Below are positions 44,151 through 56,621 of a stretch of 64,000 nucleotides of DNA, piece after piece. The translations under genes and the position numbers were made by a program. Under the pieces are notes generated by a model, which worked only from the letters and a program-made list of their open reading frames with translations, ran no database searches and was not told the DNA's origin. This DNA is from Podospora pseudoanserina (taxonomy: Eukaryota > Ascomycota > Sordariomycetes > Sordariales > Podosporaceae): the NCBI RefSeq assembly GCF_035222485.1, contig NC_085920.1:4278001-4342000 (forward strand), in the 5' to 3' direction. The first letter of the stretch is position 1, and each line of letters starts with the position of its first letter.

Positions 44151-46007
44151 GGGGTGAAGGAGTCATAAAAAAGAGTTTCCGGCATTTCTTAGACCATCCG
44201 CATAGTTGACTCGAGAAGGGGATTGTGAAATGAAGCTGTACGATTTAAAGATTCTCTGATTTGCGCGTCTTAAAGGGAGCAAGGAGGCTACAGCCAGGTT
44301 GGGGAGTACCGGTGGGCGGTTTGGGGGATTCTCTGGGGCATGGGGATATAAAAGTCTTAATCTTTGCCAGTTGCACTGTGTTATAGATCATGAATCACAT
44401 CCGTTGTTTGCACAAAGCCTGTTTGTTTCTGCGAAATACGGTTTGTATTATGGTTCTCCATTGGCTAGCGGTTGCTTAAATCGTCCCAGCCTTGCTCTCA
44501 AGCAACGCAGTTAGCTCTGCCGGATTTCTCGGATATGGTGCCTACTAAACATGGCGCATTAGTACCCTGTGCGAGAGAGATATTCCCAATACCAGATGCC
44601 AGTCAGGAACAAGACCAAAAGACTTTCTTCAGAAACCCAGATTATAAGCATAACCAAGCACACCGCCCCCAACTGCCCCCCCTCCACCCGCCCCGCAAGC
44701 ATATGACGATGCAAGCGTTGTCTCCGGTTAGGAAACATGGGCGAATAAAGGAGTTGAAAGGCAGCGGCGACGAGGGGGTTCATACGGCTCTTCCTATTAC
44801 TGAGATAAAGGGTTGTAGCAGGCGCTACATAGATCATCATGGAAGTCTTGTTGGTGTTGTCTCCTGAGGGGCGCTGGTGTTGAGGCAGATAAGGCAGAAT
44901 GGGAGGAACATACTGTTTACTTCAAAACTGTTGGCTGCGTTTGTTGGTTAGTTGATGTTTCGCCGAAACGACCGCCCAAGCAGCCAGGCCCAATATTTTC
45001 TTTCGAGTATATCGCCGGTATCAATTGCTTCGTGTTTCGTTCAATTGAGAGGTTGCGTGCAACGGAAGATTTGGACCGGTGGCGGGCGGTTCGTTTCGCT
45101 TCACAGGACGTCGGTGGTTGTTGCAGGAAGAATTTGAAGCAGAGAGCAAGGAAAATATTTTTAGTTTTCTTGACCCCAGCTCTGGCTCCACCCAAAGCTT
45201 ATGTCCGGGTAGGCCAGAGGGTTAGGGTTCGCTGCTCACAGTGGAACCTCGTCAATATCACAAGGCTATTTTGCGATGCCAAAGTCCCAACACAACATGA
45301 TTGCGGACACAACAACTTTCTGGAGACTCAGATTCGTTTTCAAGCCGAATTCCCCTCTGGTGGGGTTGTGTTGCAAGTGCCCGGGAGCCGGCTCAAAACG
45401 ATGGCCGGCCGGACAAACTGTTCACCCACGCCGCCAGCCTTGACGATTCAAACACTCTCCGAAGCACACCAAGACCGTGCGATATCTCTCTTGTACTCGA
45501 GTTGACACAATGGTGTTTTCTGAAACCGGGGCATAATCCCTACCGATGGCGTCAAGGCTGGAAAGGAGCAACCGCTGTAGACCAAGCGGTGGCCTCCCAC
45601 CTCAGACGGAATTCGGAGCAAGATGGACATATCAAGACAATACCTGTCAAGAACCTCCTCGCTAGGACAGGTGTTGAACAGGATGGCTCCATTTGCACTT
45701 GGGAGGCTGCAACTGCATGTACATGCACACAACCGCAGTTCGGCACATCAGTCCGGTGAGTCCTATGAGGCAAAGAGACCTTCGCCAATCATCGCATTTG
45801 CCGAAGGTCAAGGGGCTGAACGGCGCGGGGAATTCTGTGACGCGGCGAGGTAGCATCTCAGGAATATATCGATCCTGGATCCACGAACACTTTTGAGCCA
45901 CCTTTTTTCTTATTTTACCTTTCCAGCAAATAAGTGCTTGAGTCTTACCGCTATTTCGACAACGCCCTGACAACAATAACACACGATAGCAGTAGCAACT
46001 TCGCCAA
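44151..46007. other. 1.9-kb intergenic, no gene supported
   Basis: Between PMT4 and the P450, both on the plus strand. Short frames on both strands (for example 45032-45505) have no domain and no splicing partners. It holds the PMT4 3' UTR and the P450 promoter. Confidence 0.45.
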
Positions 46008-47764
46008 ATGGATCTTTTCAGGACCTTACCTGTCCGCTCCATTTCGGTTGTCTCCCTGACGACTGCGTATCTAGCGTCATCAGGCAAACTATCCATATGG
46101 CCCCAATGGAGCCTGGTACCGTCATTTCTAGCTCTTTGGAGTCTTCAATTCTCCTTCTGGCTTATATGGGTTCTCTTTCTCTACAATAGTCTGTTTTCTC
46201 CCTTTCAAGACTTGCCCACGCCTGACGGCAAACATTGGCTCTTTGGCCATTTCCCCATCATCAAGAAGTTTCCGACTGGGAAACCTATGATTGAGTGGTG
46301 CGTGTTCTCTCTACAACAACGTCCCATGTACGATCGGTTGTTGACTGTTAATGCAGGGTGAACACACTCCCGAATGACGGCCTGATCAGATATTTCGGTC
46401 TCTTCAACCAAGAGAGGCTGCTCCCTACAAACCCCAAGGTATTGACCGAACTTCTTACCACCAAAAACTATGACTTCCAAAAGCCCTCTTCATGGCGATG
46501 GCTCATCGGCCGTATGCTCGGTATCGGGCTTTTGTTGGCTGAAGGCGACGAACATAAAGTGCAGCGTAGGAATCTGAATCCAGCATTCCACTTCCGCCAC
46601 ATCAAGAATCTGTATCCAATTTTTTGGAGTAAATCCAAGGAGGGTGTAGAGGCCTTGACCAAGAAAGTCCTGAGTGACGAGAAGTCCAACGGGCCATCGG
46701 GACCCAAGGACCAAGAAGAAAGCCGTACGGCTGTCGTCGAGGTCGGAAACTGGGCCTCTAGAATTGCACTCGACATTATCGGAGTCACCGGTCTCGGTCG
46801 TGACTTTGGCGCCATCTCAGATCCAGGGAACGAACTCAACCAGACCTACCAAAATCTGTTTTCTCCCAGCAAGCAAAGCCAAACGCTCGGTATGCTTAAC
46901 CTCATCTTCCCGGCCCGTCTAGTCCAACTCCTTCCTGTTCAACGCAACGCAGACATTTTGGAAGCCGCCCGCTATATAAGGAACGTCTGCCACGACCTCA
47001 TCCGAGCCAAGAAAGAAAAGCAAGAACGGAAAGAGTCCCTCGGCGACGACATACTCTCCACCGCCATCGAATCCGGTGCTTTCAGCGACGATAACCTTGT
47101 TGACCAACTCATGACCTTTCTCGCTGCCGGCCACGAAACCACCGCGTCTGCCATGACATGGGCCATCTACCTCCTTTCCAAGAACCCCGAGATCCAATCC
47201 CGCCTCCGCGCTGAAGTCCGTTCCCGCCTCCCCTCCCTTGCGGATGATTCCTCCCAAGAAATCACCAGCGTCGACATCGACTCCATGACCTATCTCAACG
47301 CGGTTTGCTCTGAAGTCCTTCGGTATTTCCCCCCTGCTCCTGTCACCATCCGGGTAGCTGCCTGCGACACCTCGATCCAGGGCCGGCACATACCCAAGGG
47401 AACTCAGTTCATGATCATCCCTTGGGCTATCAACAAGTCCGAAGCCCTTTGGGGGCCTGACGCAAGGGAGTTCAACCCTGACCGCTGGGTGCCAAAGGAC
47501 GAGACGGATAAGAGTGCCGCCAGTGGAGGGGCGACGTCGAACTATGCGTTCCTGACTTTCTTGCACGGGCCGAGGAGTTGTATCGGGCAGCAGTTTGCCA
47601 AGGCGGAGTTTGCGTGTATGTTGGCTACGTGGGTTGGGAGGTTCGAGATGGAGCTGGAGAATAAGGAGGAGGAGGATGAGGAGAAGATTAGTATCAAGAG
47701 CACGCTCACGGCAAGGCCGGAGAAGGGGTTGTTTGCGAGGTTAAAGGTGTTGGACGGGTGGTAG
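46008..47764 (+). CDS. cytochrome P450 monooxygenase, microsomal
   Basis: Haem-thiolate monooxygenase in the ER membrane; substrate unknown. Two exons, 46008..46297 and 46357..47764 (GTGCGT donor, GCAG acceptor), give 565 residues. The N-terminus has hydrophobic segments (SFLALWSLQFSFWLIWVLFL) and a Pro-rich hinge (FQDLPTPDGKHWLFG). Motifs: helix C WRWLIGRMLG near residue 100; helix I AGHETTASAMTW (A/G-G-x-E/D-T-T); ExxR in EVLRYFPP; PERF-like FNPDRW; and haem-binding FLHGPRSCIGQQFAKAE with the cysteine ligand (F-x-x-G-x-R-x-C-x-G). It resembles CYP4-like long-chain hydroxylases (CYP52/CYP5080-type), so fatty acid or alkane oxidation is possible. No other biosynthetic-cluster gene sits beside it. 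Confidence 0.92.
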
Positions 47765-49291
47765 ATTGGCTTTGCCTTTTATCTTTCACGAGGGTCGGAA
47801 GTAATTTGTGAAAGCTGAAGTTTTCTCTTTGTTGATTTTTGGGTTATATTTCTCTGAAGCGTGGATAGTGGGTGCAATAGCCCGGCCATATCCTTTTAAA
47901 CCTACCTTGGTCATATATCTTTGATGTCAGGGCTCCATCTCTTTATCACTTGGACCCTGCCTCGGATCATGTCAAAAAACAGTTACAACAGCCAACCCAT
48001 CTACCTTCTTCGCCAACTCATCCGCCCCATTCAACACCGCACTACAGTTCAACTCTGCTTACTATTCGCACATTCAACGCCAGGTGCTTATCAAACAAAT
48101 TCACCTGCCTCAACACAACCTTCAACATTTCCATCAACATTAAGCCCAACCCCGGTGCCTTTTGCCCACGTACACAAGTGCCTCTCGACTTACACCAACA
48201 CAGGTATCATACCACTTGTCATAACACACTACAGTCACCTTCATGATAAGAGACACGCATATGGTCACATCTTTATATATCTCTTTCATACATAAAATTA
48301 CAAAACCAATAGAGAATCAGCACTGGCTCTCGTCAATAGCGTCACACAATTTATCACATTGGATGGTACCATGCTGATCTGCTATGCCAGAAACCTACTA
48401 CAGCACATTAAGTAGCCCGCCGCAAGCTCCAAAACGTTCTCCTAATATATCATCTGGCACCCGTCATCTTGACTGTCTAATATTGTGTCTTTATGTGATG
48501 ATGCTAAAGGCATTTATAGCTCAGACTGTCTCTCAGAAAGCTTAGATATAAAAAGCATCCATCAAAAGCCCTTTTGCTCAGGGCATGATTTCTTCTTATC
48601 ATGTATGAAATACTCATTTCACAACTACTTATCGTGTTAGAGTGCAGGATACTTCAGACAGTAGCAATGGAAAAAGTAACAAATCCTCAACATTTTAAGT
48701 GTCTTAGGTTTCATAGATATCTTTAAAATATAGTAGATATTAGGGATTATTTTGAATGATCGAAGGTTTAAGCTGATGTACCGTTATGCCGAGCCTTCGT
48801 GGGGGTAGGATGGGCCAGATACCTGACGCCGACGTGGTTGTGAATAGCGTCAACAATAGTAGGGTGTGATGTGTGATGCGGGTTCCCAGCCGCCTTCTTT
48901 TTGCCATGGCGGTAGCTTTTTTGTCAAAACGGGAAGGGGCACGGCAAAGGTGCTTGACTTGTCTATTTTCTACATGCTACACCACTGTACAAGAGCTATG
49001 AGAAGTATATATCAAGATGCCTTAACTTGAACCCAACCCAAACACCACCACTCATATTCCCGCCGTAACTCCTTGCCTGCTTCCTGAAACTCATCTCCAA
49101 GCATTAAATCAAGTGTATACGCCATATCCCGGTCTCCTGTGTTGAGCCACCCATTGCGTTAACCTTATCCACCAGGCAAACACGGCCTGAGGGTAGAAGT
49201 TGGACTAAAAAAGTACAGAGTAATACAACCTCCCACCAAAGAATCGAACAAAGCATCTTTACACAAGCATCGACAAAAGAAAACAACCAGA
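47765..49291. other. A/T-rich intergenic
   Basis: 1.5 kb between convergent genes (P450 on +, SANT-like gene on -). Clearly A/T-rich from about 48290 to 48780, with no frame above about 125 codons and none recognisable. The composition could come from light RIP of an old repeat or just from 3' flank sequence. Confidence 0.45.
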
Positions 49292-50158
49292 TCACCTCCA
49301 GGTACCATGTATCCTTCCTCTCCGCAACCCCGTCCTCTTCAGGCCGACATCCCCATTTACCATTAGACTCTTCCACCTTTTCCCTACACTAGATCTGTCT
49401 TTCCCCAGACTCCTCGCACAATCCTGCCACTCTGACTTTGACAGCTTCAGTTTCTCTAGCACAAGCTCGACGAGGATTCGATCGTCTTCAGCAGACCATT
49501 TTGACCCGTCACCTTCTGCTACAATATCAGTCCCTTCGCTCGTTGTGGGGTTATTGTCGACATATAGCCTGCTATGGTGCAAAGAGTGGTAGTCACCCCT
49601 CTCGAGACCCAAGGGGATGACCTCGGGGGCTATGCGGGAGCGCTTGGGGGTTTGCGGTGTTGGATCCTCATCGGGCTCCTCTGCTTCTGGTTCCACATCG
49701 CTGGATGTATCCTCCTCGCGCCCCAAGCCATCGTCCACGGCGCGCCGACGTTTATTTGGCCCCCGGGAAGGATGCACCGGGGTGCGCTTCGCGATGCGCT
49801 TACGGGGCGGGACTGTTGTTGGATCGGTCGCGCTGGAAGAGGAAGGTGTGTCGTTTTTTCGCGATCGTAGACGGAGTTTCAGAGGGGCCGGCGCATGGGC
49901 GAGTGGTGGTGTAGGCAATTGCGCATGCGTTGTAGTGGGTGGAGTGATGGGCTCTATGGTGGCGGGAGGTTGGGGGGCAAGTGGCGCAGGGCTGGCTAGC
50001 AGATTATGAAGTGAACGACATGTAGAGAAGATGTTGCCAACGGCGGTTTGTGTGGATATTTGTGGAGGGCTTGCGGGAGGAGAGGCGAGGAGAGAAGCCT
50101 GGAGGCGCGTCAATGGCGGTTGCGACGAGTCGCATGCCAGCGCAGACGGGAGCAACAT
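49292..50158 (-). CDS. Myb/SANT-like nuclear protein, uncharacterised
   Basis: 288 residues from the ATG at 50158. I reject a further 17-codon extension because it starts at TTG. The first ~190 residues are Pro/Ser/Thr-rich and basic, with NLS-like PPRKRIAKRTPVHPSRGPNK and an acidic patch (SSDVEPEAEEPDEDP). Residues ~225-280 form a Myb/SANT-type helix-turn-helix: KWSAEDDRILVELVLEKLKL and SEWQDCARSLGKDRSSVGKR with Trp spacing near the Myb pattern. It is probably a DNA-binding or chromatin protein. Family otherwise unrecognised. It is the last intact gene before the repeat-rich stretch. Confidence 0.7.
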   Translation of the reverse strand: MLLPSALACDSSQPPLTRLQASLLASPPASPPQISTQTAVGNIFSTCRSLHNLLASPAPLAPQPPATIEPITPPTTTHAQLPTPPLAHAPAPLKLRLRSRKNDTPSSSSATDPTTVPPRKRIAKRTPVHPSRGPNKRRRAVDDGLGREEDTSSDVEPEAEEPDEDPTPQTPKRSRIAPEVIPLGLERGDYHSLHHSRLYVDNNPTTSEGTDIVAEGDGSKWSAEDDRILVELVLEKLKLSKSEWQDCARSLGKDRSSVGKRWKSLMVNGDVGLKRTGLRRGRIHGTWR

Positions 50159-52916
50159 GGTGTTCTGTTGTGCGATAGGATGTTCGGGATATAGGTTGAC
50201 GGGCGGCAAAGAGGCAGATCTGGGCCGGCAGCGATATAAGAGGCGGTGGCTAAATGAACCCGAACCTGGGAAAGAGGGCGGCGGTTTGGGTTTGCGACCA
50301 GAGCTCTGGAGGTCTGAGGAGGAATGCGCTGTGGGTTACAGGCAGTCTTGCCTTGCGAAACCAGTGCGCGACGGTGTTGGTGACCGAGTGATACGGAAAT
50401 TTGGTCTATACGGATCGTGGTACTAGGGGTAGTGGTGATGGGGTTGAGGTGTCGGACAAAAAAGAAGGTGAGGAGAGCGATGGACGGGCCAGGAATAATG
50501 CGCCTGTAATAAGAAGTGGGATAGGGCGGGCAGGGGAGTTGATGGCAAGGGGCCGTAGCCGGTTCTTAACGGTGGGCCACATGACGACCACTCCCAGACC
50601 CCCTCTCTCTATCCCCAAGAACCCGGACAGGGCACCGCAGAGGGCGTGAAAGAAACTGCGAGAGGCTGCCGAAGGGCGGGTAGACCAATCAGGGAGGGTG
50701 TCTTCACCAGATGCAGCCCTCATGCAAGCACTCAAAAGAAGTACAAAAACGGAGGAGGGTCTTGAGTGCTATGGACACAGATTGAGCGAGCTTTGATACC
50801 ATATCCCGCTCTCCTCTCCCCGCTCCGAACCGTCAATGTTCTACTCATGCTGGTACTTTTTCTCTCAGAGCTTTGGAGGACACGCTCATCTCTTCACCTT
50901 GGCCTCTCTGACCTCAGCCAGACGAGACCGAGAGAGTGGTATCATGCCCTGCATTGGTGCAAACAAGGGGCTACTTCTCTGGAGAGATCGTCAGGAGTGT
51001 TGAAGAGAAAGGGAGCACGGGGAGCTCTGCAACTTGGTTGAAGAAGCAGGGCAGGGGAGGGCATCGTTGCAGAAGGGCAAAACCCCGCCGTGAGGCCATT
51101 TCAATCTGATCTACTTCTCGCCCTCTCCTTCACCGGCCTTTCTTGTCAGACAAGGCAAAAGGCGGGGTTAAACCCCCCACGTATCGAGGAGAATATGTAA
51201 GAGAGACGATGCCAGTCATCTGAAGAAGATGCAGCTGCCTGTGGATGTGGTGCTCCGGCTACAGTTCCTGGGGAAGTTTGGCACCGCCCACCACCTCTGC
51301 CAAAGTGAATCCCGCCAGGGCAGTACTCCGTAGAATCTGGAAGGAAACGACCGAGGGGTTAAACGCGTGAGACACGCGCAGAGACGCGCCCAAGACGCGT
51401 TACAGGCGGGTCCCAATTTAACGCAAAGTGTCCAATGCTTGTGTCATGGTGGGCTGGATGCAGGACTGATTGGCTGGCGGAAGAAACGGTCTTCGCCAAG
51501 TTCTGCAGCGGTGGACCCTGGAGCCACCATCCATGCGCGCTTTGATCATTCTCAGGTCCGACGCACGCAGGAGGACTTGAAACTCATCAAGGTGTGTGAT
51601 CCTTCACGTGACCCTCTTCAACCTCTCGTCCCTTTTCTTCCCTAGGTATGTTCTTGGGGCACTGTGTGGGACAGCCATTGCGGATCCCAAACACTCGATC
51701 ACGACTTTCAACCGATGTTCGTCTTCCAATGCCTTCTGCTCACACACTGGCCGGTCCCGAGATTGCATTCGATTCGCAGTTCCTCGCTGAGCAAACCCAG
51801 CTCTGATTGCCAATCTCCATATCTCTACCTCCCCTGTGGCCCAGGTGATGTTTGCGATATCGCCTTCCCTGTCACTTGAGACTTTGAGTTCTGATTCTGG
51901 GCAATAGGTAGACTGTAGACTGAGCTGGGATCCTCTCTTTCGAGAGCATATCACACGGCATTGCCCATAGCTTGTTGCGAGCCGAGGCCACATCTCACAT
52001 GCCCTTAACGGTCTCATTTCAAGCACTCGATCATGAAATGACTGTGCCTGGGGATGACGACGTGCTCTGTGGCCCGTCATAGGATGACTCGCCTTCATTT
52101 GACTTTGCCTCAGCACCGGCTACAAGAGGCGTCGTTTGCTCTCGATCTGAAGTCCCGGAGACTCATCAAAACCCAAGAAGCTGCATGTCCTACAGAAACA
52201 CGGCTCATGACCCGACATCTGATCTTTCTTTTTGTTGAGATGCCGAGCGCCCGAATGCGGACCAAGTCAGTAGCACAAGTGAATACGGCCTGATAATTCG
52301 TTGTCGATCGACCAGGTGCCATGAAGTTCAAGCAAATCGAGAGCCAGTTGACATTGCCGTTGTCTGATGTTTCGGGTCTTGCATGCCCAACATGACAAAG
52401 CCCAAGGTCTGCTTGGGATTCCGCGAGTCTCCAATCCCGGAGCAACTGACCCTACTGAGGACGGGGGATTTCAGGAAATGGCTGGCAAGATGTTGATGAA
52501 GAATGACCTGCGATATCTAGCAATCATACAGGTGCATTCTTGGCTGTCTTTGCTATCAACACCCAAAACGTCGGAAGGTCATGGAGGTGAATACACCCTA
52601 CGCTGGGGACGACTGGTAACCTGCTGGTAGAAGTCAGCCTGGGCCCGTCTAGAGCAACAAAGTCAGAGACGGTCCCCGCTCGCCATCGTCAAATATACCA
52701 CAATTAAACCGCTCAAACGCTCACGCTCATCTTATGTTTGGTATCATTCACCGACGAACCTGGGTGAACAGATCCCCACACGTCAAATCACCCCTCAAAG
52801 CACAATAATACCCACACGGCATCATGCTCTTTTGCAGTCTAAAGTAGGAGGATGGTGAAGTGGGAGGTCCTGGTCGCCGTGTCTACTGAACCTGCGTTGC
52901 GCCTTTCCTCTTCCTT

Positions 52917-52917
<1 letters not shown>
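50159..52917. other. intergenic, no gene supported
   Basis: Upstream of the SANT-like gene. G/C-moderate sequence with short overlapping frames on both strands; none has a domain. Some might be remnants, but I see no proof. Confidence 0.4.

Positions 52918-52921
<4 letters not shown>

Positions 52922-52950
<29 letters not shown>
52922..52950. repeat. (CT)n microsatellite
   Basis: An uninterrupted CT dinucleotide run of about 29 bases, at the left border of the C/T-rich block. Confidence 0.9.
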
Positions 52951-52952
<2 letters not shown>

Positions 52953-52979
52953 CACCACTCCACCTTCAGTACAATTCGC

Positions 52980-54560
52980 CAGCACACTTTGGTAAGATAT
53001 CATTAATCCCCTATCTATTCCCACTCACCTATCCCTTACCACTCACCTTCCCTTCACAACTTACTTATTCTTCACAACTCACCTTCACTACTCTTCCCTT
53101 TATCATATCCCAACCTTTTTTAGACTTTATCCAAGCTTTTTTAAATTCTACCCCAACATCTCACATCCTTCTATCCCCCCTTACTTATCCTCCACAATTT
53201 ACCTTCACAACTTGCTTTCACGACTCACCCTCCTCACTTACTCCCACAGTTCACCTTCCTCACTTACTCCCACAACTCACCTTCACCACTCATCTTCACA
53301 ACTATTCCCTTAATCACATCTAACTTTTCAAGACTTTATCCCAGCCTTTTACACCTCTACCCCAACTTCTCACATCTATTATATAACCTACCTATCCATC
53401 ACAACTTACTTTTACAATCCACCTTCACAACACACCTTCACGACCTTTCCTTTAATTTTCTCCCAACTTTTCTAGACTGTATCCCAGCCTTTAAAACTCT
53501 ATACCAACTTCTCACATCCATTACTTACTTATCCCTCACAACTTATATCTTTCACAACTCACATATCCTACACAACTCACCTATCCTTTACAACTTACCT
53601 TCATAATCTACCTTTCCACAACTCCCCTTTACAACTCCCCTTTACAACTCCCCTAAACAACTCCCCTAAACAACTCGCCTCCACAATTCACCTTCAAACT
53701 TACCTTTATAATTCACCTTCACCACTCACCTATTTATATCCCAAACCCCCAACTTTTTAAATCCTTAACCCAACCTTTCACATTCACCTACCCCTCACAA
53801 CACATCCATCTTTCACAAATTACCTTCACAGCCCTTTCCTCCAACTACCTCTACCTTATCCCCCATCACATTCCTTTCCATATTATATCCTAACCTTTTT
53901 TAAAACTCTACCACAACTTCCCACAATCACATATCCTTTCAACACACACATCCTCTATAACTCCCCTACCTTTTATAGCTTATCTATTCTCTATAATCTA
54001 CCCATCCTTTCCAACTCTTTCCCCAACTCCACTCTCCTCTACCTTCTTCTCCTCCCCCTTTCTTATATTATATCCCATCCTTTCAAAAACTCTCAATCTT
54101 TCTTCTCTCCATCCTTTACCTGACTCTCTACTATACCATCTTTCACCATACCAAATACCCTTCAATACAACACCTATCCCAACACCCGACACCCTCTACC
54201 CCATCACCCACAACAACACCACCCCATCAACAACAATCATCAACACCCATCATCCTTCACCATATCCTTCACCATATCCTTCACCACCTTATTCACCATA
54301 TCCTTCACCATATTGTTCACTACTTCATTCAACCTAACTCTTCTTATTTTCACCTCAACTTCAACCTTTTAAAACTTACTCCAAACTTATATACATCAAC
54401 CAAACTTCAACTAACTATCTATCCCAGCCTTTTTATCAACCTACCTTACTCTTCACCACCAACCCATCCAACCTTTCTCTTTCATAACAATACCACTCCT
54501 CACAACAACACTATTTCTCACAACTTCACAATTCATAACCACCTCACCTCAAATACATTA
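52980..54560. repeat. G-poor C/T/A minisatellite-like block with higher-order repeats
   Basis: About 1.6 kb in which G is nearly absent from the + strand. The basic unit is a degenerate 10-13-mer such as CACAACTCACCTT. On top of it is a longer degenerate unit resembling ATCCCAACTTTT-AGACT plus TTATCCCAGCCTTTT and CCCCAACTTCTCACATC, seen near 53107, 53315, 53455, 53735 and 53880. Spacing varies from about 140 to 280 bases. The block ends right before the broken cysteine-rich gene. No coding frame. Confidence 0.75.
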
Positions 54561-54577
54561 CCACAATAAAGGGAAAC

Positions 54578-56351
54578 ATGGCTACCCCTTTCCCTTCCCC
54601 GGAAGCCGCTGCTGCTCCCGAATCTCTCATCGGTCTTCCCCGGAGGCCGCGCCCGCTAACGGCGCTTCCTCTGCCTCCCGTGTCACTCCCGGTTCCGCCG
54701 CCAGTGACAACATCGCCACCGCCATTGCTGCTGCTCTGTCCACTTTACCTACGACTCCCGGCCCCGCCAACACCGACGCCTCTGGTTCCTAGTTCCCTGA
54801 CAACAGCGGCGAGAGTCCAGTTGTCCCTGTCCCTGCCAACACGCCTGTTGATTCCCCTCGATCGCCAAGACCCGATGCTCTTCCTGTGACGCCAGGTCTC
54901 GACTCTCACCGCACCCATCGAACCTGGAGGCCTCTACATAGCAAAGTAAACAAGTGTGATTCTTGCGATAGCCATTCCCCAGGCGTTCTCCAGGAGTGCT
55001 GTGGCAAGGGATGCACTGTCCGGTTGTGCGAGGGCTGCGCCAGGGGCAATGTTTGGCACACCCAGCACCGCACACATTTCATCGATGCCAAAAAATGTGA
55101 CTGGCAGATCAGAAAGCCCTCGCCGAAGCCGAGGACCTCTCTGCGCGCTAGACAGGTCCGACGTCGTGTGGGAAGAGGAACCCCGCCTGCCTCCCGGAAA
55201 CGTGTACGTTTTGTTGGTCTGGAGGACGACGATGAGGCTGAGAAGGGCAACCGTCCCGCGAAGCGGCCTCAGGCTGAGCCTCCTCGACAACTGGCTCCCA
55301 AGCCTGTCGCCCAAATGGCCAAGTCTACGAGCCGTTGAGCACTGGTCGCACCCCGTTGCCGAGCATGCATCCTCCTCGATGTACCGCCGGGCCCTCTCTG
55401 TTGCGCAATTCAGACTTTTACACGCGTGGGGCAGGTCCACAGGTGAATTGACAGGCCGCCGAGACTACCAGGCCCGTGAACACAGCTGTGACAGGTCTCG
55501 AACGCCGCGAGACAGAGGGATTCAGTTTCCAGCCTCCTCCCGAGGCATACCATCAGCCTCAGAGATCCCAGGAGATGGGAACAAGGCAAGCCGAGACATA
55601 CATGACCGGTCCCCAGAGAGACTTCCAGCCTGGAAGAACCTCCTTCCACCCGGTGCCTGTGCCTAGCAACAATTGGCCTACTTCATTCTCCCCCGAGGAG
55701 ATCCGTCAGGTCCAGACTATCTACAGCATCACCTTTGGTGCCACCTACATAGGCAATATTGGGAGTTTTTTACCGCCGCCCCGTTCCCCAGCAACTTATT
55801 ACCGCATCGATTCGCTCCTCCGCCTCTCCAGGTATGCCCCCGTCCAACACCTTCGGCCCCCAATACCATCAGAACGTAGGCACTGCTTCCCGACTCCTGC
55901 CCCCCATCTTCAGCACGGGCTACGGGCACCGCTCATCTGACAATAACGAAAAGGTAAGTCAAAACCCCGGTCACTCCATACACTTCCCACACTCTGCTCC
56001 ATCCCCAAATATCACCCTCACAACGAGCTCACACCTTTTCAACCCCAGATGACCCTCGAGGATGAGTGACTCTGGAACCTGCCCCACAGCGCCTGGTTTC
56101 ACAATCACGACGTCTACGTCATACGCCAATTCAAGGGAGATTTGCTCCCTCCCAGCCAGTTCTGGGACGCGTTCAAGCTCTATTGCTCGCAGAACAACAT
56201 CTAGCATGCTCACCGCGCCACCAACTGGTTCGTCGACCAGAAGTGGCATCTTGATATCAAGGAGAGAGATGCTCGTCAAGCGGAGCGGAGGAAGGAGCAC
56301 GAGCAGCGGATGGAGGAGATGGGGGGCCAGTGGCAGGGCCCTCCCTACTAA
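54578..56351 (+). pseudogene. cysteine-rich domain gene, broken (stops and frameshifts)
   Basis: Remnant of a gene for a protein of unknown function. An ATG at 54578 opens a frame that soon has to shift to keep the coding-like text. In that second frame, TAG at 54790 interrupts; the frame then carries a Cys/His-rich zinc-finger-like domain (KCDSCDSHSPGVLQECCGKG, then LCEGCARG and WHTQHRTHF; about 54950-55110) followed by a basic linker. A further shift near 55330 gives the next frame with TGA at 55449 and a Pro/Gln-rich stretch (YHQPQRSQEMGTRQAE). A canonical intron (GTAAGT from 55953 to AG at 56048) links to a last exon with TGA at 56067, TAG at 56202 and the TAA end at 56349-56351 (WFHNHDVYVIRQFKGDLL; NWFVDQKWHLDIKERDARQA). 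All four premature stops can arise by single C-to-T or G-to-A changes, as RIP makes. Confidence 0.6.
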
Positions 56352-56621
56352 GCCAACAAACACCACCTTTGGGGGAAGACCAAGTGGTCTGAAAGGGGGG
56401 AAGGGGTCTGGAAGCTCATGGGAGAATTGGAGATAGGAGGGAGGGGGGAAGGACGCGGTGTGTTGGGCTGCTATTTGAGAGTTTAAGAGGGATTGTTAGG
56501 TGGCAGATGGAGTTGCGATGATTTTTCTTTTTCACACACACAAAACAACAAAACAAAAAAAAGGACTGCCAAGGATGTGAAGAACACGGGTCAGGGTGTT
56601 TGCTAGGGAACCAGTTAGTTT

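Noticed and set aside
51604-52116. 170-codon minus-strand frame
   Set aside because: No recognisable family, no introns that extend it, and an equally long overlapping frame on the other strand.
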